Positions 25,793-34,102 of a stretch of DNA of 49,771 bases are shown here, piece after piece. Within the stretch, counting starts at the first letter, position 1. Every line of letters starts with the position of its first letter. The notes under the pieces are model-generated. The model ran no database searches. It had not been told where the DNA came from and saw nothing but the letters and a program-made list of their open reading frames with translations. The stretch is taken from NCBI GenBank assembly GCA_038212325.1, contig JBBQUQ010000015.1, positions 1-49,771 on the forward strand, given 5' to 3'. Made by a program: the position numbers and the translations under genes. The stretch comes from CAIVAT01 sp038212325 (GTDB taxonomy: Bacteria; Bacteroidota; Bacteroidia; Bacteroidales; FEN-979).

Positions 25793-27070
25793 TCAGGTTT
25801 TTCGCTTTTGCTTTTTTGCTGCAGGAAATAGTATGTTGTTTAAGATCAGCCTGTAGCCTGGAGAATTGGGATGCAGGTTGAGATCGGTGGGAGGGTCACC
25901 GACCAGGTGCTGGTAATCTTCCGGGTCATGCCCCCCAAGGAATGTCCAGGTGCCCTTACCGAAATCACCGTGTATGTACCGGGCTTCATCCAGCGACTTT
26001 GCCTCGCCGAGAATGATCACATTTGATTTTACATATTTCTTGTTGAAGGCCGTGGTTTGCCCCATGAAGCCATGAATAAGCGTTTCATGGTCCTGGCAGA
26101 GCATGCTTGGCACCGGATCCCACTTGGCGGAAAAGTCGAACAAGGTGAAAAAATCATTCGTCTTTGTGATGCTTTTAGACCTGGTTTCCGTTACATCAAT
26201 CGAGGAGATCTCATACTGATAAGGGTTGGTGACCAGGTTGAAATTCTCAAAGGCAAAACAGTTCCCGAAATTTAATTTTGATTGAGCATTGCCATCAGGC
26301 GGGTCAGTATCAAACATCACATCACATATGTCAACGCCATCGGCAGAGAGTGCAACGTCGTAGCTGTCGGGTGCAGAGCACATCGAAAACAAATAACCCC
26401 CGCCTGCAACAAAATCGCGGATTTTTTTTGTAACACTCAGTTTCATTTGAGAAACCTTTGAAAACCCTAACTTTTTAGCACTCTCCATCTGGGAATTTAC
26501 ATCCTCCTGGTACCATGGAAAACCTTTATAGGCAGCCCAGAATTTGCCATACTGGCCTGTAAAATCCTCATGGTGAAGGTGCAGCCAGTCATACATCGGG
26601 AGCAAACCTGTTATGATCTCCTCATCATACAGCACATCGTAAGGAATTTCCGCATAGGTTAGCACAAGTGTCACGGCATCGTCCCACGGAAGTTTGTTTT
26701 TAGGGGAATAAACAGCGATCCTGGGTGGTTTATGAAGCTTTATGTTCTCCATGTTAACCTGGGGGTCGGCTATCTCCTGCAGAATGGCTGCAGCCTGTGC
26801 ATCTGCGATGGTTTGAGTGGTAACCCCGCGAATGGTGCATTCTTCCTCGATGGCTTTCACATATTGGAACATGAAACTTCCACCGCGATAATTCAGAAGC
26901 CAGCTTACCTCCACATCTTTCTTCAGTACCCAGTAGGCAATCCCGTAGGCTTTCAGATGGTTTTTCTGGGCGTCGTCCATTGGAATAAGAAGATATGCAC
27001 CAAATACAGGCCTGATGACGCCAAGAACCACGAAAACGATCAAAAATCCCGCAAATTTAAAACGGTACAT
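25793..27070 (-). CDS. Secreted protein with GATase-like fold, often misnamed asparagine synthetase B
   Basis: A 425-residue protein with an N-terminal signal or anchor segment (YRFKFAGFLIVFVVLGVIRPVFGA). Close relatives in Bacteroidota are frequently labelled asparagine synthetase B, but no N-terminal Cys amidotransferase or ATP-pyrophosphatase motif is visible. Instead the middle (VAGGGYLFSMCSAPDSYDVA) resembles the nucleophile-elbow region of class I glutamine-amidotransferase-like folds, and YIHGDFGKGTWTFLGGHDPE is conserved-looking near the end. The function is unknown; a carbohydrate- or envelope-related role is only a guess. The start at 27070 (MYRF) gives a 14-bp overlap with dnaB upstream, implying cotranscription; an ATG at 27088 is possible. 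Confidence 0.7.
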   Translation of the reverse strand: MYRFKFAGFLIVFVVLGVIRPVFGAYLLIPMDDAQKNHLKAYGIAYWVLKKDVEVSWLLNYRGGSFMFQYVKAIEEECTIRGVTTQTIADAQAAAILQEIADPQVNMENIKLHKPPRIAVYSPKNKLPWDDAVTLVLTYAEIPYDVLYDEEIITGLLPMYDWLHLHHEDFTGQYGKFWAAYKGFPWYQEDVNSQMESAKKLGFSKVSQMKLSVTKKIRDFVAGGGYLFSMCSAPDSYDVALSADGVDICDVMFDTDPPDGNAQSKLNFGNCFAFENFNLVTNPYQYEISSIDVTETRSKSITKTNDFFTLFDFSAKWDPVPSMLCQDHETLIHGFMGQTTAFNKKYVKSNVIILGEAKSLDEARYIHGDFGKGTWTFLGGHDPEDYQHLVGDPPTDLNLHPNSPGYRLILNNILFPAAKKQKRKT

Positions 27071-28565
27071 CATGCTGTTCATCATCATTCATTTTTGACA
27101 TCACGGTTCGTGTTCGCACCGCTCCTTCAAACGATGAATTGGGTTGAATAGTATTTCCCGGCTGATAGTCCATCTCCGCATCAACAAATTTGGCATACTT
27201 TGAAACAAACTTGATCCGCACATCTTTCAATGGGCCGTTCCTGTTTTTGGCGATGAGAATCTCAGCCACCCCGGAGGTGGAATCGCCGCTATCATCCACA
27301 TCAATTTTATAATATTCAGGACGATAGATGAACATGACCATATCCGCATCCTGCTCTATGGAGCCCGATTCGCGCAGGTCGGAAAGAATCGGTTTGGCGG
27401 CTGCTGATCTCTTCTCCGAGGCCCGGCTTAACTGCGACAAGGCAATTACCGGAACATCGAGTTCTTTGGCCAGGGTTTTCAATGCCCTGGATATACTGCT
27501 GATCTCCTGCTCGCGGTTGCCCCTGGTATCCTGGCTCCCCTGCATCAACTGCAGGTAGTCGACAATGATCATCTGAACATCATGATGGGCCTTGAGCCTC
27601 CGGCATTTTGCGCGCAGGTCGAAAATAGACAGGGCTGCAGTATCATCAATGTAAAGCGGGGCCTCTATGAGCGGGGTAATCCTGGCGTTTAACTGAGCCC
27701 ACTCATGGTCTTCCATGGTCCCTTTTCGGAGCTTCTCCTGCGGGATCTCGGTTTCGCTCGACATGAGCCTGGTGACCAATTGAATCGAGGACATTTCAAG
27801 TGAAAAAACGGCAACCGGTTTTTTGAAATCTATGGCGGCATTGCGGGCCATGGTCAGTGCAAAAGCGGTTTTTCCCATGCCCGGCCGTGAGGCGATGATG
27901 ATCAGGTCGGATTTTTGCCAGCCGGAAGTGATCCGGTCCAGTTCGGTAAACCCCGACCCGACTCCGCGCAGTTTTCCCTCCTGTTGCCGGCCGGCGCTGA
28001 TCTCCTTGATGGCTTCAGTGATAATCGATTGCATATTCATGTACGATTTCCCGATGCTGCCTTCACTGATTGAAAATAGTCCGTTCTCTGCCTTGTCGAG
28101 TAAATCGAAAACATCCGTGGTATCTTCGTATGCATCCCTGATGATGTCGGACGACACCCTGATCAGTTCTCGCTGGATGAATTTCTGGAGGATGATCCTG
28201 GCATGAAATTCAATATTTGCCGTTGATGCAACGCGGTTGGTGAGCATGGTGATGAAATAGGGACCGCCTGCTACCTCCAGTTCGCCGCTTTTTCGGAGTT
28301 CTTCGGTAACCGTAAGAATATCAACGGGCTCATTCTGGCCAAACAGGCGCATGATCGCCGAAAAGATGACCTGGTGGCTTTCCTTGTAAAACGCTTCAGG
28401 CTTTAGCACTTCGATGACTTCGGCCAGCCGGTTGCTTTCGAGCATCATCGCCCCGAGCACAGCCTCCTCAAGGTCGAGCGCCTGCGGCGGAATCTTGCCA
28501 TGCTCAAAAACCGTTTCGTTCAGCCCGGGCTTGCGGGTGCGCTTTCGGATGTTCTTATCTTCCAT
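27057..28565 (-). CDS. dnaB: Replicative DNA helicase
   Basis: A 502-residue DnaB-type hexameric helicase that unwinds DNA at the replication fork. The N-terminal helical domain (~20-120: PPQALDLEEAVLGAMMLE) is followed by the RecA-like domain with Walker A SRPGMGKTAFALTMA (near 227-241), H1a FSLEMSSIQLVTRLMS, Walker B MIIVDYLQLM, and the H3/arginine-finger region LSQLSRASEKR. No intein is present. The C-terminal tail is short and acidic. A -7 promoter match lies immediately upstream of the ATG, which would leave almost no leader. Confidence 0.98.
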   Translation of the reverse strand: MEDKNIRKRTRKPGLNETVFEHGKIPPQALDLEEAVLGAMMLESNRLAEVIEVLKPEAFYKESHQVIFSAIMRLFGQNEPVDILTVTEELRKSGELEVAGGPYFITMLTNRVASTANIEFHARIILQKFIQRELIRVSSDIIRDAYEDTTDVFDLLDKAENGLFSISEGSIGKSYMNMQSIITEAIKEISAGRQQEGKLRGVGSGFTELDRITSGWQKSDLIIIASRPGMGKTAFALTMARNAAIDFKKPVAVFSLEMSSIQLVTRLMSSETEIPQEKLRKGTMEDHEWAQLNARITPLIEAPLYIDDTAALSIFDLRAKCRRLKAHHDVQMIIVDYLQLMQGSQDTRGNREQEISSISRALKTLAKELDVPVIALSQLSRASEKRSAAAKPILSDLRESGSIEQDADMVMFIYRPEYYKIDVDDSGDSTSGVAEILIAKNRNGPLKDVRIKFVSKYAKFVDAEMDYQPGNTIQPNSSFEGAVRTRTVMSKMNDDEQHDVPF

Positions 28566-28569
28566 GAGG

Positions 28570-28577
28570 CAAAAATA
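28570..28577 (-). promoter_or_regulatory. -7 promoter element abutting dnaB
   Basis: TATTTTTG on the minus strand ends 5 bp before the dnaB ATG, so transcription would start about at the start codon. It may indicate a leaderless message or be a chance match; no -33 element is seen. Confidence 0.3.
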
Positions 28578-28726
28578 GAGTTATTCCGGTTTGGTTTCCT
28601 GGGGTGGGCTGATTTAATTTTTCAACAATCGCTGTCCGAACGATGAACGATTCACGATTTATTGAACACTATTCGTTATTATTTTTACACTAAAAATAGC
28701 GTAAGGTGAAAATTTAATACAGCCTC

Positions 28727-30028
28727 CTACAAGCAGAATGTAAGCGCCACATGCACCCACTTATGCCACCATCCGTTCTGAAACTCAGGACTTAACATAA
28801 ATTGTTCCACGTCAACTCTTACGCCGTTATAGGAAAAAGTGACTCCTCCGCTTGCCTCAAAAACAACCCTTGAAATCTCCGCTGCCGGAAGGGTGTAGGT
28901 GCTGCTTTTATTGAACAGCCCTCCCTGGAGTGTTGCATCGTAGCCCACTAGTTTGCCGGCGCCTTTGATAAATATAAAAAATTGCATTTTTCTTAACCCT
29001 GATTCATGAAGTGCCCTCTTTCCTGCGATGCCAAGGTTGGCAAAATAGGGGTTGATAAATCCGGCCCTGAACTGCGCGCCTCCGGCAAAACTGGTGTAAA
29101 GTGTTCCGAGTTTTCCATTGGAAAAGAGCAATAATTCCAGGTTCTTCCGGTTCACCACGCCCTTCTCGCAGGTAACCATATAATTCAGCACGAGATCGTT
29201 CTGTACCTGGTATTCCCATCCCAGAGGTTCATTATTGGTTGGAACGCTGTTGTGAAACGAACGCTGAACCCATTCGCCGTATGAGTTTGACCCGATCACC
29301 CCCAGGTCAATCTCGCTTGTCTGCCTTAAATGGTGAATCTGATCATTGGTGATTTTGAAACTGCCGACATATAAATAAGCAGCATACGGCCTGTCGCCAT
29401 ATAAGATCCCTCCGGTTTTGGTGGTCGACGGGGTGTACATATTCTGAACCAGGGATATCCCGTAATAATTCGTTCCGGAACTCCAATAGGGCAGCATCAA
29501 CCGGCTCAGGAGATTCGAACGAAATCCCGGGGCGATGATGTCGATCTTGATCCCGTTTGTATAAAACCGGTCGGTATAATCCAAAATGTCGTTATCGAAG
29601 TTCACCCGTAAAAACGATTCGCGGCTGAGGGCGATCATCGACGGAAACTGCCTGTTGCTGATTGGCGAGAACAGGTATTCCTTGCTCACCGGTTCATTGA
29701 GGTCGGGTTCGATACCGGTCGACCGGAGGTAGTTGAGCCGGCTGATGAATAAGGAGTCGTAATTTCTGCTTCCGGCCTCTGCAGTGTTGACGATTAAAGC
29801 ATTAGGGGAGGCCTTGCTTCTTTTCCTGCGCTTTTTATCTGCCCCGGTGATTTTTTGTGATAACCCCGGCTGTGCGTTAATGCCTGGGGAATTGCCAATG
29901 GCAGAATGGGTCGAAGCAATGCCTTCGGCTTGTCCGGGGCCCGGTTTGATGGTTGACGGAGGATTCCCGACGTCATCGCATTGGCCGAACAGCAATAGAA
30001 AAAAAAAGAATACCAGGATCTTTTTCAT
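28727..30028 (-). CDS. LpxR-family lipid A deacylase-like outer membrane protein
   Basis: A 433-residue exported protein (signal peptide MKKILVFFFFLLLFGQ) with a ~100-residue low-complexity basic/Ser-rich linker, then an outer membrane beta-barrel (~125-433). Three segments match the LpxR/DUF2219 family: FDNDILDYTDRFYTNGIKI, YGDRPYAAYLYVGSF, and LGVIGSNSYGEWVQRSFHN. The Asn-Asp pair and the Glu and His in these segments correspond to residues important in LpxR, which removes the 3'-acyloxyacyl chain of lipid A. It ends in Leu rather than the usual terminal Phe. The start at 30028 begins the signal peptide; codons to 30049 precede the predicted promoter. Confidence 0.82.
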   Translation of the reverse strand: MKKILVFFFFLLLFGQCDDVGNPPSTIKPGPGQAEGIASTHSAIGNSPGINAQPGLSQKITGADKKRRKRSKASPNALIVNTAEAGSRNYDSLFISRLNYLRSTGIEPDLNEPVSKEYLFSPISNRQFPSMIALSRESFLRVNFDNDILDYTDRFYTNGIKIDIIAPGFRSNLLSRLMLPYWSSGTNYYGISLVQNMYTPSTTKTGGILYGDRPYAAYLYVGSFKITNDQIHHLRQTSEIDLGVIGSNSYGEWVQRSFHNSVPTNNEPLGWEYQVQNDLVLNYMVTCEKGVVNRKNLELLLFSNGKLGTLYTSFAGGAQFRAGFINPYFANLGIAGKRALHESGLRKMQFFIFIKGAGKLVGYDATLQGGLFNKSSTYTLPAAEISRVVFEASGGVTFSYNGVRVDVEQFMLSPEFQNGWWHKWVHVALTFCL

Positions 30029-30036
30029 GCTGGCAG

Positions 30037-30044
30037 CAAAGGTA
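30037..30044 (-). promoter_or_regulatory. -7 promoter element for the LpxR-like gene
   Basis: TACCTTTG on the minus strand matches TAnnTTTG exactly; the predicted start is near 30030, only about 2 nt before the ATG at 30028. The divergent gene at 30089 has the near-match TAACTTTA at 30065-30072. Confidence 0.45.
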
Positions 30045-30088
30045 ATCAATTACTGTTTTTTTCTTAACTTTACCTGACCGTTCCAGCG

Positions 30089-30577
30089 ATGAAAAAACTC
30101 CTGATTCTGTTCGTTTTTTATTTTTTTGCGAACCTTTGTTATGCCCAGCAAACACTGATGGTTGAAAAGGTCGGCACTTCGCATAAGTACTTTTACCATG
30201 CAGGTGATTACCTGAAGTTCAGGGTTTCCAAACAGGATACCTTGCTGAAAGGGAAGCTTTGGTCCATCAGCGACACGTCGATTTCCGTTTCAGAACTCCG
30301 CCCGTTCGATGTACGGTTAGCTGATATAGGATCTGTCTACAAACGGTTCGCATTCCCCAAAAAGTTCGGAAAGTTCATGCTCGTGGGCAGTGCCGCTATT
30401 TTTGCAATCATCACGATCAACCACCTCCTGAACAACGAGCAGGTGTTTACACAGGATATGTTTATTATTTCCGGTTCAATGCTCGGCGCAGGGATCATAT
30501 CCCTGTCGCTGAGCGAAAGGCGATGCAGAACAGGTGCAGGATGGAAAGTTAAAGTTCTGGATATTAAGGTGAACTGA
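30089..30577 (+). CDS. Small exported membrane protein of unknown function
   Basis: A 162-residue protein with a signal peptide (MKKLLILFVFYFFANLCYAQ), a short beta-rich part (~22-85, KGKLWSISDTSISVSELRPF resembles a small beta-sandwich), then two hydrophobic helices (~92-112 and ~121-138) and a short basic tail. Similar small proteins occur widely in Bacteroidota without assigned function. It is divergent from the LpxR-like gene and convergent with PNP (8 bp apart). Confidence 0.7.
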   Translation: MKKLLILFVFYFFANLCYAQQTLMVEKVGTSHKYFYHAGDYLKFRVSKQDTLLKGKLWSISDTSISVSELRPFDVRLADIGSVYKRFAFPKKFGKFMLVGSAAIFAIITINHLLNNEQVFTQDMFIISGSMLGAGIISLSLSERRCRTGAGWKVKVLDIKVN

Positions 30578-30585
30578 AAAGGATT

Positions 30586-31395
30586 TTATCTTGCGATCAT
30601 CTCTTTAATAACCTTCGTCATGATCGGTTCAACCGCACTGGCGGCATCGATCACATGCTTGTGGGTTATTTCGACGATCTTGCCGGGAACACCCAGGTCG
30701 GAGATGATGGAGACAGCAAAGCATTTCAATCCCATGTGCCGCGCGGCAATAACTTCCGGAATGGTCGACATGCCAACGGCATCTGCTCCGATGGTGCGGA
30801 TGTAACGGTATTCTGCAGGTGTTTCATACGTGGGGCCTGAAACCGCTGCATATACGCCTGTCTGAAGTTTTATTCCGTGTTTCCGGGCAATTTTGAGCGC
30901 TTTTTCGATCAGCCCGGGATCATATGCATTGCCCATATCCGGGAATCGGGTGCCGATCTCCTCTTCATTTTTGCCGATCAACGGGTTGTCTTTCATCAGG
31001 TTGATATGATCGCTGATCACCATGATGTCGCCGACTTCAAATTCGGGATTCACCCCGCCGCTGGCATTGGAGAGCACCAGCAGTTGTATGCCCAAAAACT
31101 TCATGACCACCACGGGAAACGATATCTCCTGCATTGTATATCCTTCATAGTAGTGAAAACGGCCCTGCATGGCAACGATATTTTTTCCGCCCATGGTTCC
31201 GAATATCAGTTGCCCGTGATGCCCCGCCACAGTTGATACAGGGAAATTGGGAATAACCTCATAGGGGATGGTAAGCTGGATGTCAATTTCATTCACCAGT
31301 CCGCCCAGGCCAGTGCCAAGGATGATGCCGACTTCGGGCTTATGTGATATCCGGGATTCAAGATATTCGGTGGTCTCTTTGATTTTGTTCAACAT
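30586..31395 (-). CDS. punA: Purine nucleoside phosphorylase
   Basis: A 269-residue trimeric-type (NP-I, PNP/MTAP family) purine nucleoside phosphorylase. It splits purine nucleosides with phosphate to the base and ribose 1-phosphate. Seen: GIILGTGLGGL (phosphate loop), GHHGQLIFG, MQGRFHYYEGY, SNASGGVNPEF, and GPTYETPAEYR with the Glu near the base site, plus VGMSTIPEV. The ATG at 31395 starts the family N-terminus and overlaps the end of lpxK by 38 bp; a start at 31461 would overlap further and add an unrelated peptide. It is probably translated with lpxK in one message. Confidence 0.95.
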   Translation of the reverse strand: MLNKIKETTEYLESRISHKPEVGIILGTGLGGLVNEIDIQLTIPYEVIPNFPVSTVAGHHGQLIFGTMGGKNIVAMQGRFHYYEGYTMQEISFPVVVMKFLGIQLLVLSNASGGVNPEFEVGDIMVISDHINLMKDNPLIGKNEEEIGTRFPDMGNAYDPGLIEKALKIARKHGIKLQTGVYAAVSGPTYETPAEYRYIRTIGADAVGMSTIPEVIAARHMGLKCFAVSIISDLGVPGKIVEITHKHVIDAASAVEPIMTKVIKEMIAR

Positions 31396-32434
31396 AGCGT
31401 ATAACCTCTTTGTCAAAATTTTCTTTGTCGGTGCCATGGAAATCAATCTCCATGGGAACACAAAATAACGGTAAATTTTTCAAATAAGCGCTAAGTTCAG
31501 GAGTTTTCAGCCGCATAACATCCTTTTCAGTGGTTACCATGAGCTTCTTTTGCGTCGGTAAATCATTGAATTTCCGGATGATTGCCTCAATGTCTTTAAC
31601 AGTATATTGATGATGATCAGCAAATTTCATTACTGCCAGTTCACTGCACATCCTTTCCAGGTGCTCCCTGAGGGGATAATCATTTGCGATACCCGTAAAA
31701 AGAAGGATATTGGTCACTCGTGCCGGGAAGGTGAGGTTTAACACGTCAAAAACAGGAACTGCATCCACATATTTTATGTAGGAGAAATAGACCCGCTGCC
31801 GGGCATCCGGTTTCAATTCTTCGATTATCCTCCTCCGGGTGATGGGGGAGAATATCTTCGGCGTCTTCGTTACAACAATGATGTCTGCACGCCTGGCACC
31901 GGCACGGAATTCACGCAACGATCCCGACGGCAGGATCATATCTTCCGAATAGGGGTGGTGATAATCAGTTAACAGGATCGACAAACCTGGCTTTACATAA
32001 CGATGCTGAAACGCATCATCCAGGAGTACAACGTTCAGGTCAGGGTATTTGTCAAGTAAAATCCTGATGCCCCGGCTCCTTTTTTCATCAACGGCAACTT
32101 TAACCCCGTCAAACTTTTTTAAAAACTGCAAAGGTTCATCGCCGATATATTTGACATTCGATCTTTTGGAAGCCAGTATGAAACCATTGCTGTCACGCCC
32201 GTATCCGCGGCTCAGGGTGGCAATGAATTGTTTGGGGGCCAGCAAACGGATCAGGTATTCAATGTGTGGTGTTTTACCTGTTCCTCCATATGAAAGGTTA
32301 CCAACTGAGATTACCGGTGTGTCGAATCTCCTTGACGACAGGACGTGCAGATCGAAAAGCAGATTCCTTACCTGCATGATCATGCCATAACACAATGAAA
32401 GTGGAAAAAGAATAACCTGGAGTGTCCGTGTCAT
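31358..32434 (-). CDS. lpxK: Tetraacyldisaccharide 4'-kinase
   Basis: A 358-residue LpxK that phosphorylates the 4' position of the lipid A disaccharide at the inner membrane. An N-terminal hydrophobic helix precedes the P-loop GNLSYGGTGKTP (near 43-54); ILLTDYHHPYSED, LPSGSLREF and ATLSRGYGRDSNGF are typical of the family. The ATG overlaps the receiver-domain gene stop (ATGA), and its 3' end overlaps PNP, so three genes run in one tight unit. Confidence 0.96.
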   Translation of the reverse strand: MTRTLQVILFPLSLCYGMIMQVRNLLFDLHVLSSRRFDTPVISVGNLSYGGTGKTPHIEYLIRLLAPKQFIATLSRGYGRDSNGFILASKRSNVKYIGDEPLQFLKKFDGVKVAVDEKRSRGIRILLDKYPDLNVVLLDDAFQHRYVKPGLSILLTDYHHPYSEDMILPSGSLREFRAGARRADIIVVTKTPKIFSPITRRRIIEELKPDARQRVYFSYIKYVDAVPVFDVLNLTFPARVTNILLFTGIANDYPLREHLERMCSELAVMKFADHHQYTVKDIEAIIRKFNDLPTQKKLMVTTEKDVMRLKTPELSAYLKNLPLFCVPMEIDFHGTDKENFDKEVIRYVEQNQRDHRIS

Positions 32435-32844
32435 GATTGAAGCTCCTGATTCTGAAGGCTTTTTTCCCTGGCTAAATACCTGATATTTTTAAGAAGTTCA
32501 GCGATGCCCGCATCCGGATTCCTGGTCTTCGCGACATAATCGCAGGCACCGGCGTCAATCAGGTTAATGGCAACCTGGTGGTCATTGAAAGAGTCAAAGA
32601 AAATTACCTTGACAGAGGATGAAATATCCAGTACAATTCGCAGAAAATCAAATCCGTAATGATCCCCCGTGAAAAAACTTGTGATTAAAAAATCCGGGTG
32701 AACATTCCTTTGAAGCCGGTAAATGCACTCCTCTCCCGTAGGAAAAACCTGCACGTTGGTGAACTTGTTGATTTCAAGATAATACCTGATCAGGTTACGG
32801 TGAATCGGGTTTTTATCAACGACGAAAATCACGGGTGTTTTCAT
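32431..32844 (-). CDS. Degenerate response-regulator receiver domain protein
   Basis: A 137-residue stand-alone CheY-like receiver fold. VIFVVDKNPIHRNLIRYYL carries one acidic-pocket Asp (10), and the switch Lys is kept (Lys106 in DYVAKTRNP). The phospho-acceptor Asp appears replaced: PDFLITSFFTGDHYG aligns Ser56 with the usual Asp. It should therefore not be phosphorylated in the normal way and may act through fixed protein contacts. No output domain is attached. The gene overlaps lpxK by 4 bp (ATGA), so the two are translationally coupled; a regulatory link to LpxK is only inferred from this. Confidence 0.8.
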   Translation of the reverse strand: MKTPVIFVVDKNPIHRNLIRYYLEINKFTNVQVFPTGEECIYRLQRNVHPDFLITSFFTGDHYGFDFLRIVLDISSSVKVIFFDSFNDHQVAINLIDAGACDYVAKTRNPDAGIAELLKNIRYLAREKSLQNQELQS

Positions 32845-32970
32845 GCTCCAGGATTAATTCAGCTATAAAAATCAAAAATTGGAATTTTTTTCACATGAAA
32901 TTCCGCCGGTGTGGTAAACTTTTAAACTTGTTATGAACACTCCTCCCTTCATTTTGTCGCCGGAATAGCC

Positions 32971-32978
32971 TATCTTTG
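32971..32978 (+). promoter_or_regulatory. -7 promoter element for the Nif3-like operon
   Basis: TATCTTTG matches TAnnTTTG exactly; predicted start near 32985, 13 nt before ATG 32998. This excludes the TTG at 32983 as start. Confidence 0.55.
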
Positions 32979-32997
32979 GCTTTTGAAAACCGGGTAT

Positions 32998-34092
32998 ATG
33001 AAAATAGCTGAAATAACACAGTACCTTGAATCCCTTTCCCCGCTTTCATTCCAGGAAGAATACGACAATTGTGGTTTGCTGGTGGGCGACCCGGAAAGTG
33101 AATTTCACAAAGCCCTGTTATGTCTTGACCTTACGGAAGATGTTATGGCAGAAGCCATAAGCAGCCAGTGCAACCTTGTCATTTCCCACCACCCGTTCAT
33201 TTTTCGTGGGCTGAATCATCTAAGATCCGGCCAGCCTGAAACAAAGGTTATTGTGAAGGCCATAAAGAATGATGTGGCCATTTATGCGATCCATACCAAT
33301 CTCGACAATACGCTTCACGGACTGAATGCCCTGGTCCTTGCTAAAATAGGTATTTCCCGTTACCGGATACTGAGCCCCAAAGCGGGGCTGTTGTCAAAAC
33401 TGGCCGTATTCTGTCCCGATTCCCATGCCGGTAAGGTCAGGCAGGCCCTGTTTGATGCCGGGGCAGGCCGAATTGGAGAATATGATTCGTGTAGTTTTAA
33501 TGTGAAAGGAGAGGGAACATTCCGTGCATCTGACCGGGCCAACCCTTTTGTTGGCGAAAAAAACAACCTTCATGTGGAGAATGAAACCCGCACAGAGGCT
33601 GTATTCCCCAGGCATCTTGAAAATAAGATTCTTGATGCCCTGATGGCTGCCCATCCTTATGAAGAGGTGGCCTATGACCTTTATGCACTCCACAACAAAC
33701 ATCCGCATGCCGGTGCCGGACTGATCGGCGAATTTGACGAACCCTGCGATGAGGCTCTCTTCCTCGATCGGGTAAAACAGAATCTTCGCATCCCGGTAAT
33801 CAGGCATTCGCCATTTCTTTCGAAGCCGGTTAAAACTGTTGCATTGTGCACAGGTTCAGGCAGCTTTTTAATTCAGGAAGCCGTCAGGTCGAAAGCCGAC
33901 GCTTTCCTTACAGCCGACCTCAAATACCACGACTTCTTCGGAATGGATGGAACCTTGCTGCTCGCTGATATCGGCCACTATGAAAGCGAGAATTGGGTAA
34001 AAGAATGGCTTCATGCTGCGCTTATTGAAAAATTTCCTAATTTTGCATTCCTTATTTCGGACGTAAACACCAATCCTGTTCATTATTTTTAA
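32998..34092 (+). CDS. Nif3-like dinuclear metal-centre protein
   Basis: A 364-residue member of the NIF3 / GTP cyclohydrolase I type 2 homologue family, which forms hexamers with a two-metal site. Seen: SFQEEYDNCGLLVGDP, VISHHPFIFRG with two metal-binding His, AIHTNLDNT, and C-terminal TADLKYHDFF and IGHYESE. The ~130-residue insert between the two halves is the PII/CutA-like middle domain of the longer bacterial form. Biochemical role is unproven. The start is fixed by the promoter. The zinc-ribbon gene follows after 10 bp, a pairing seen across Bacteroidota. Confidence 0.92.
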   Translation: MKIAEITQYLESLSPLSFQEEYDNCGLLVGDPESEFHKALLCLDLTEDVMAEAISSQCNLVISHHPFIFRGLNHLRSGQPETKVIVKAIKNDVAIYAIHTNLDNTLHGLNALVLAKIGISRYRILSPKAGLLSKLAVFCPDSHAGKVRQALFDAGAGRIGEYDSCSFNVKGEGTFRASDRANPFVGEKNNLHVENETRTEAVFPRHLENKILDALMAAHPYEEVAYDLYALHNKHPHAGAGLIGEFDEPCDEALFLDRVKQNLRIPVIRHSPFLSKPVKTVALCTGSGSFLIQEAVRSKADAFLTADLKYHDFFGMDGTLLLADIGHYESENWVKEWLHAALIEKFPNFAFLISDVNTNPVHYF

Positions 34093-34102
34093 AAAATAGT
34101 AT

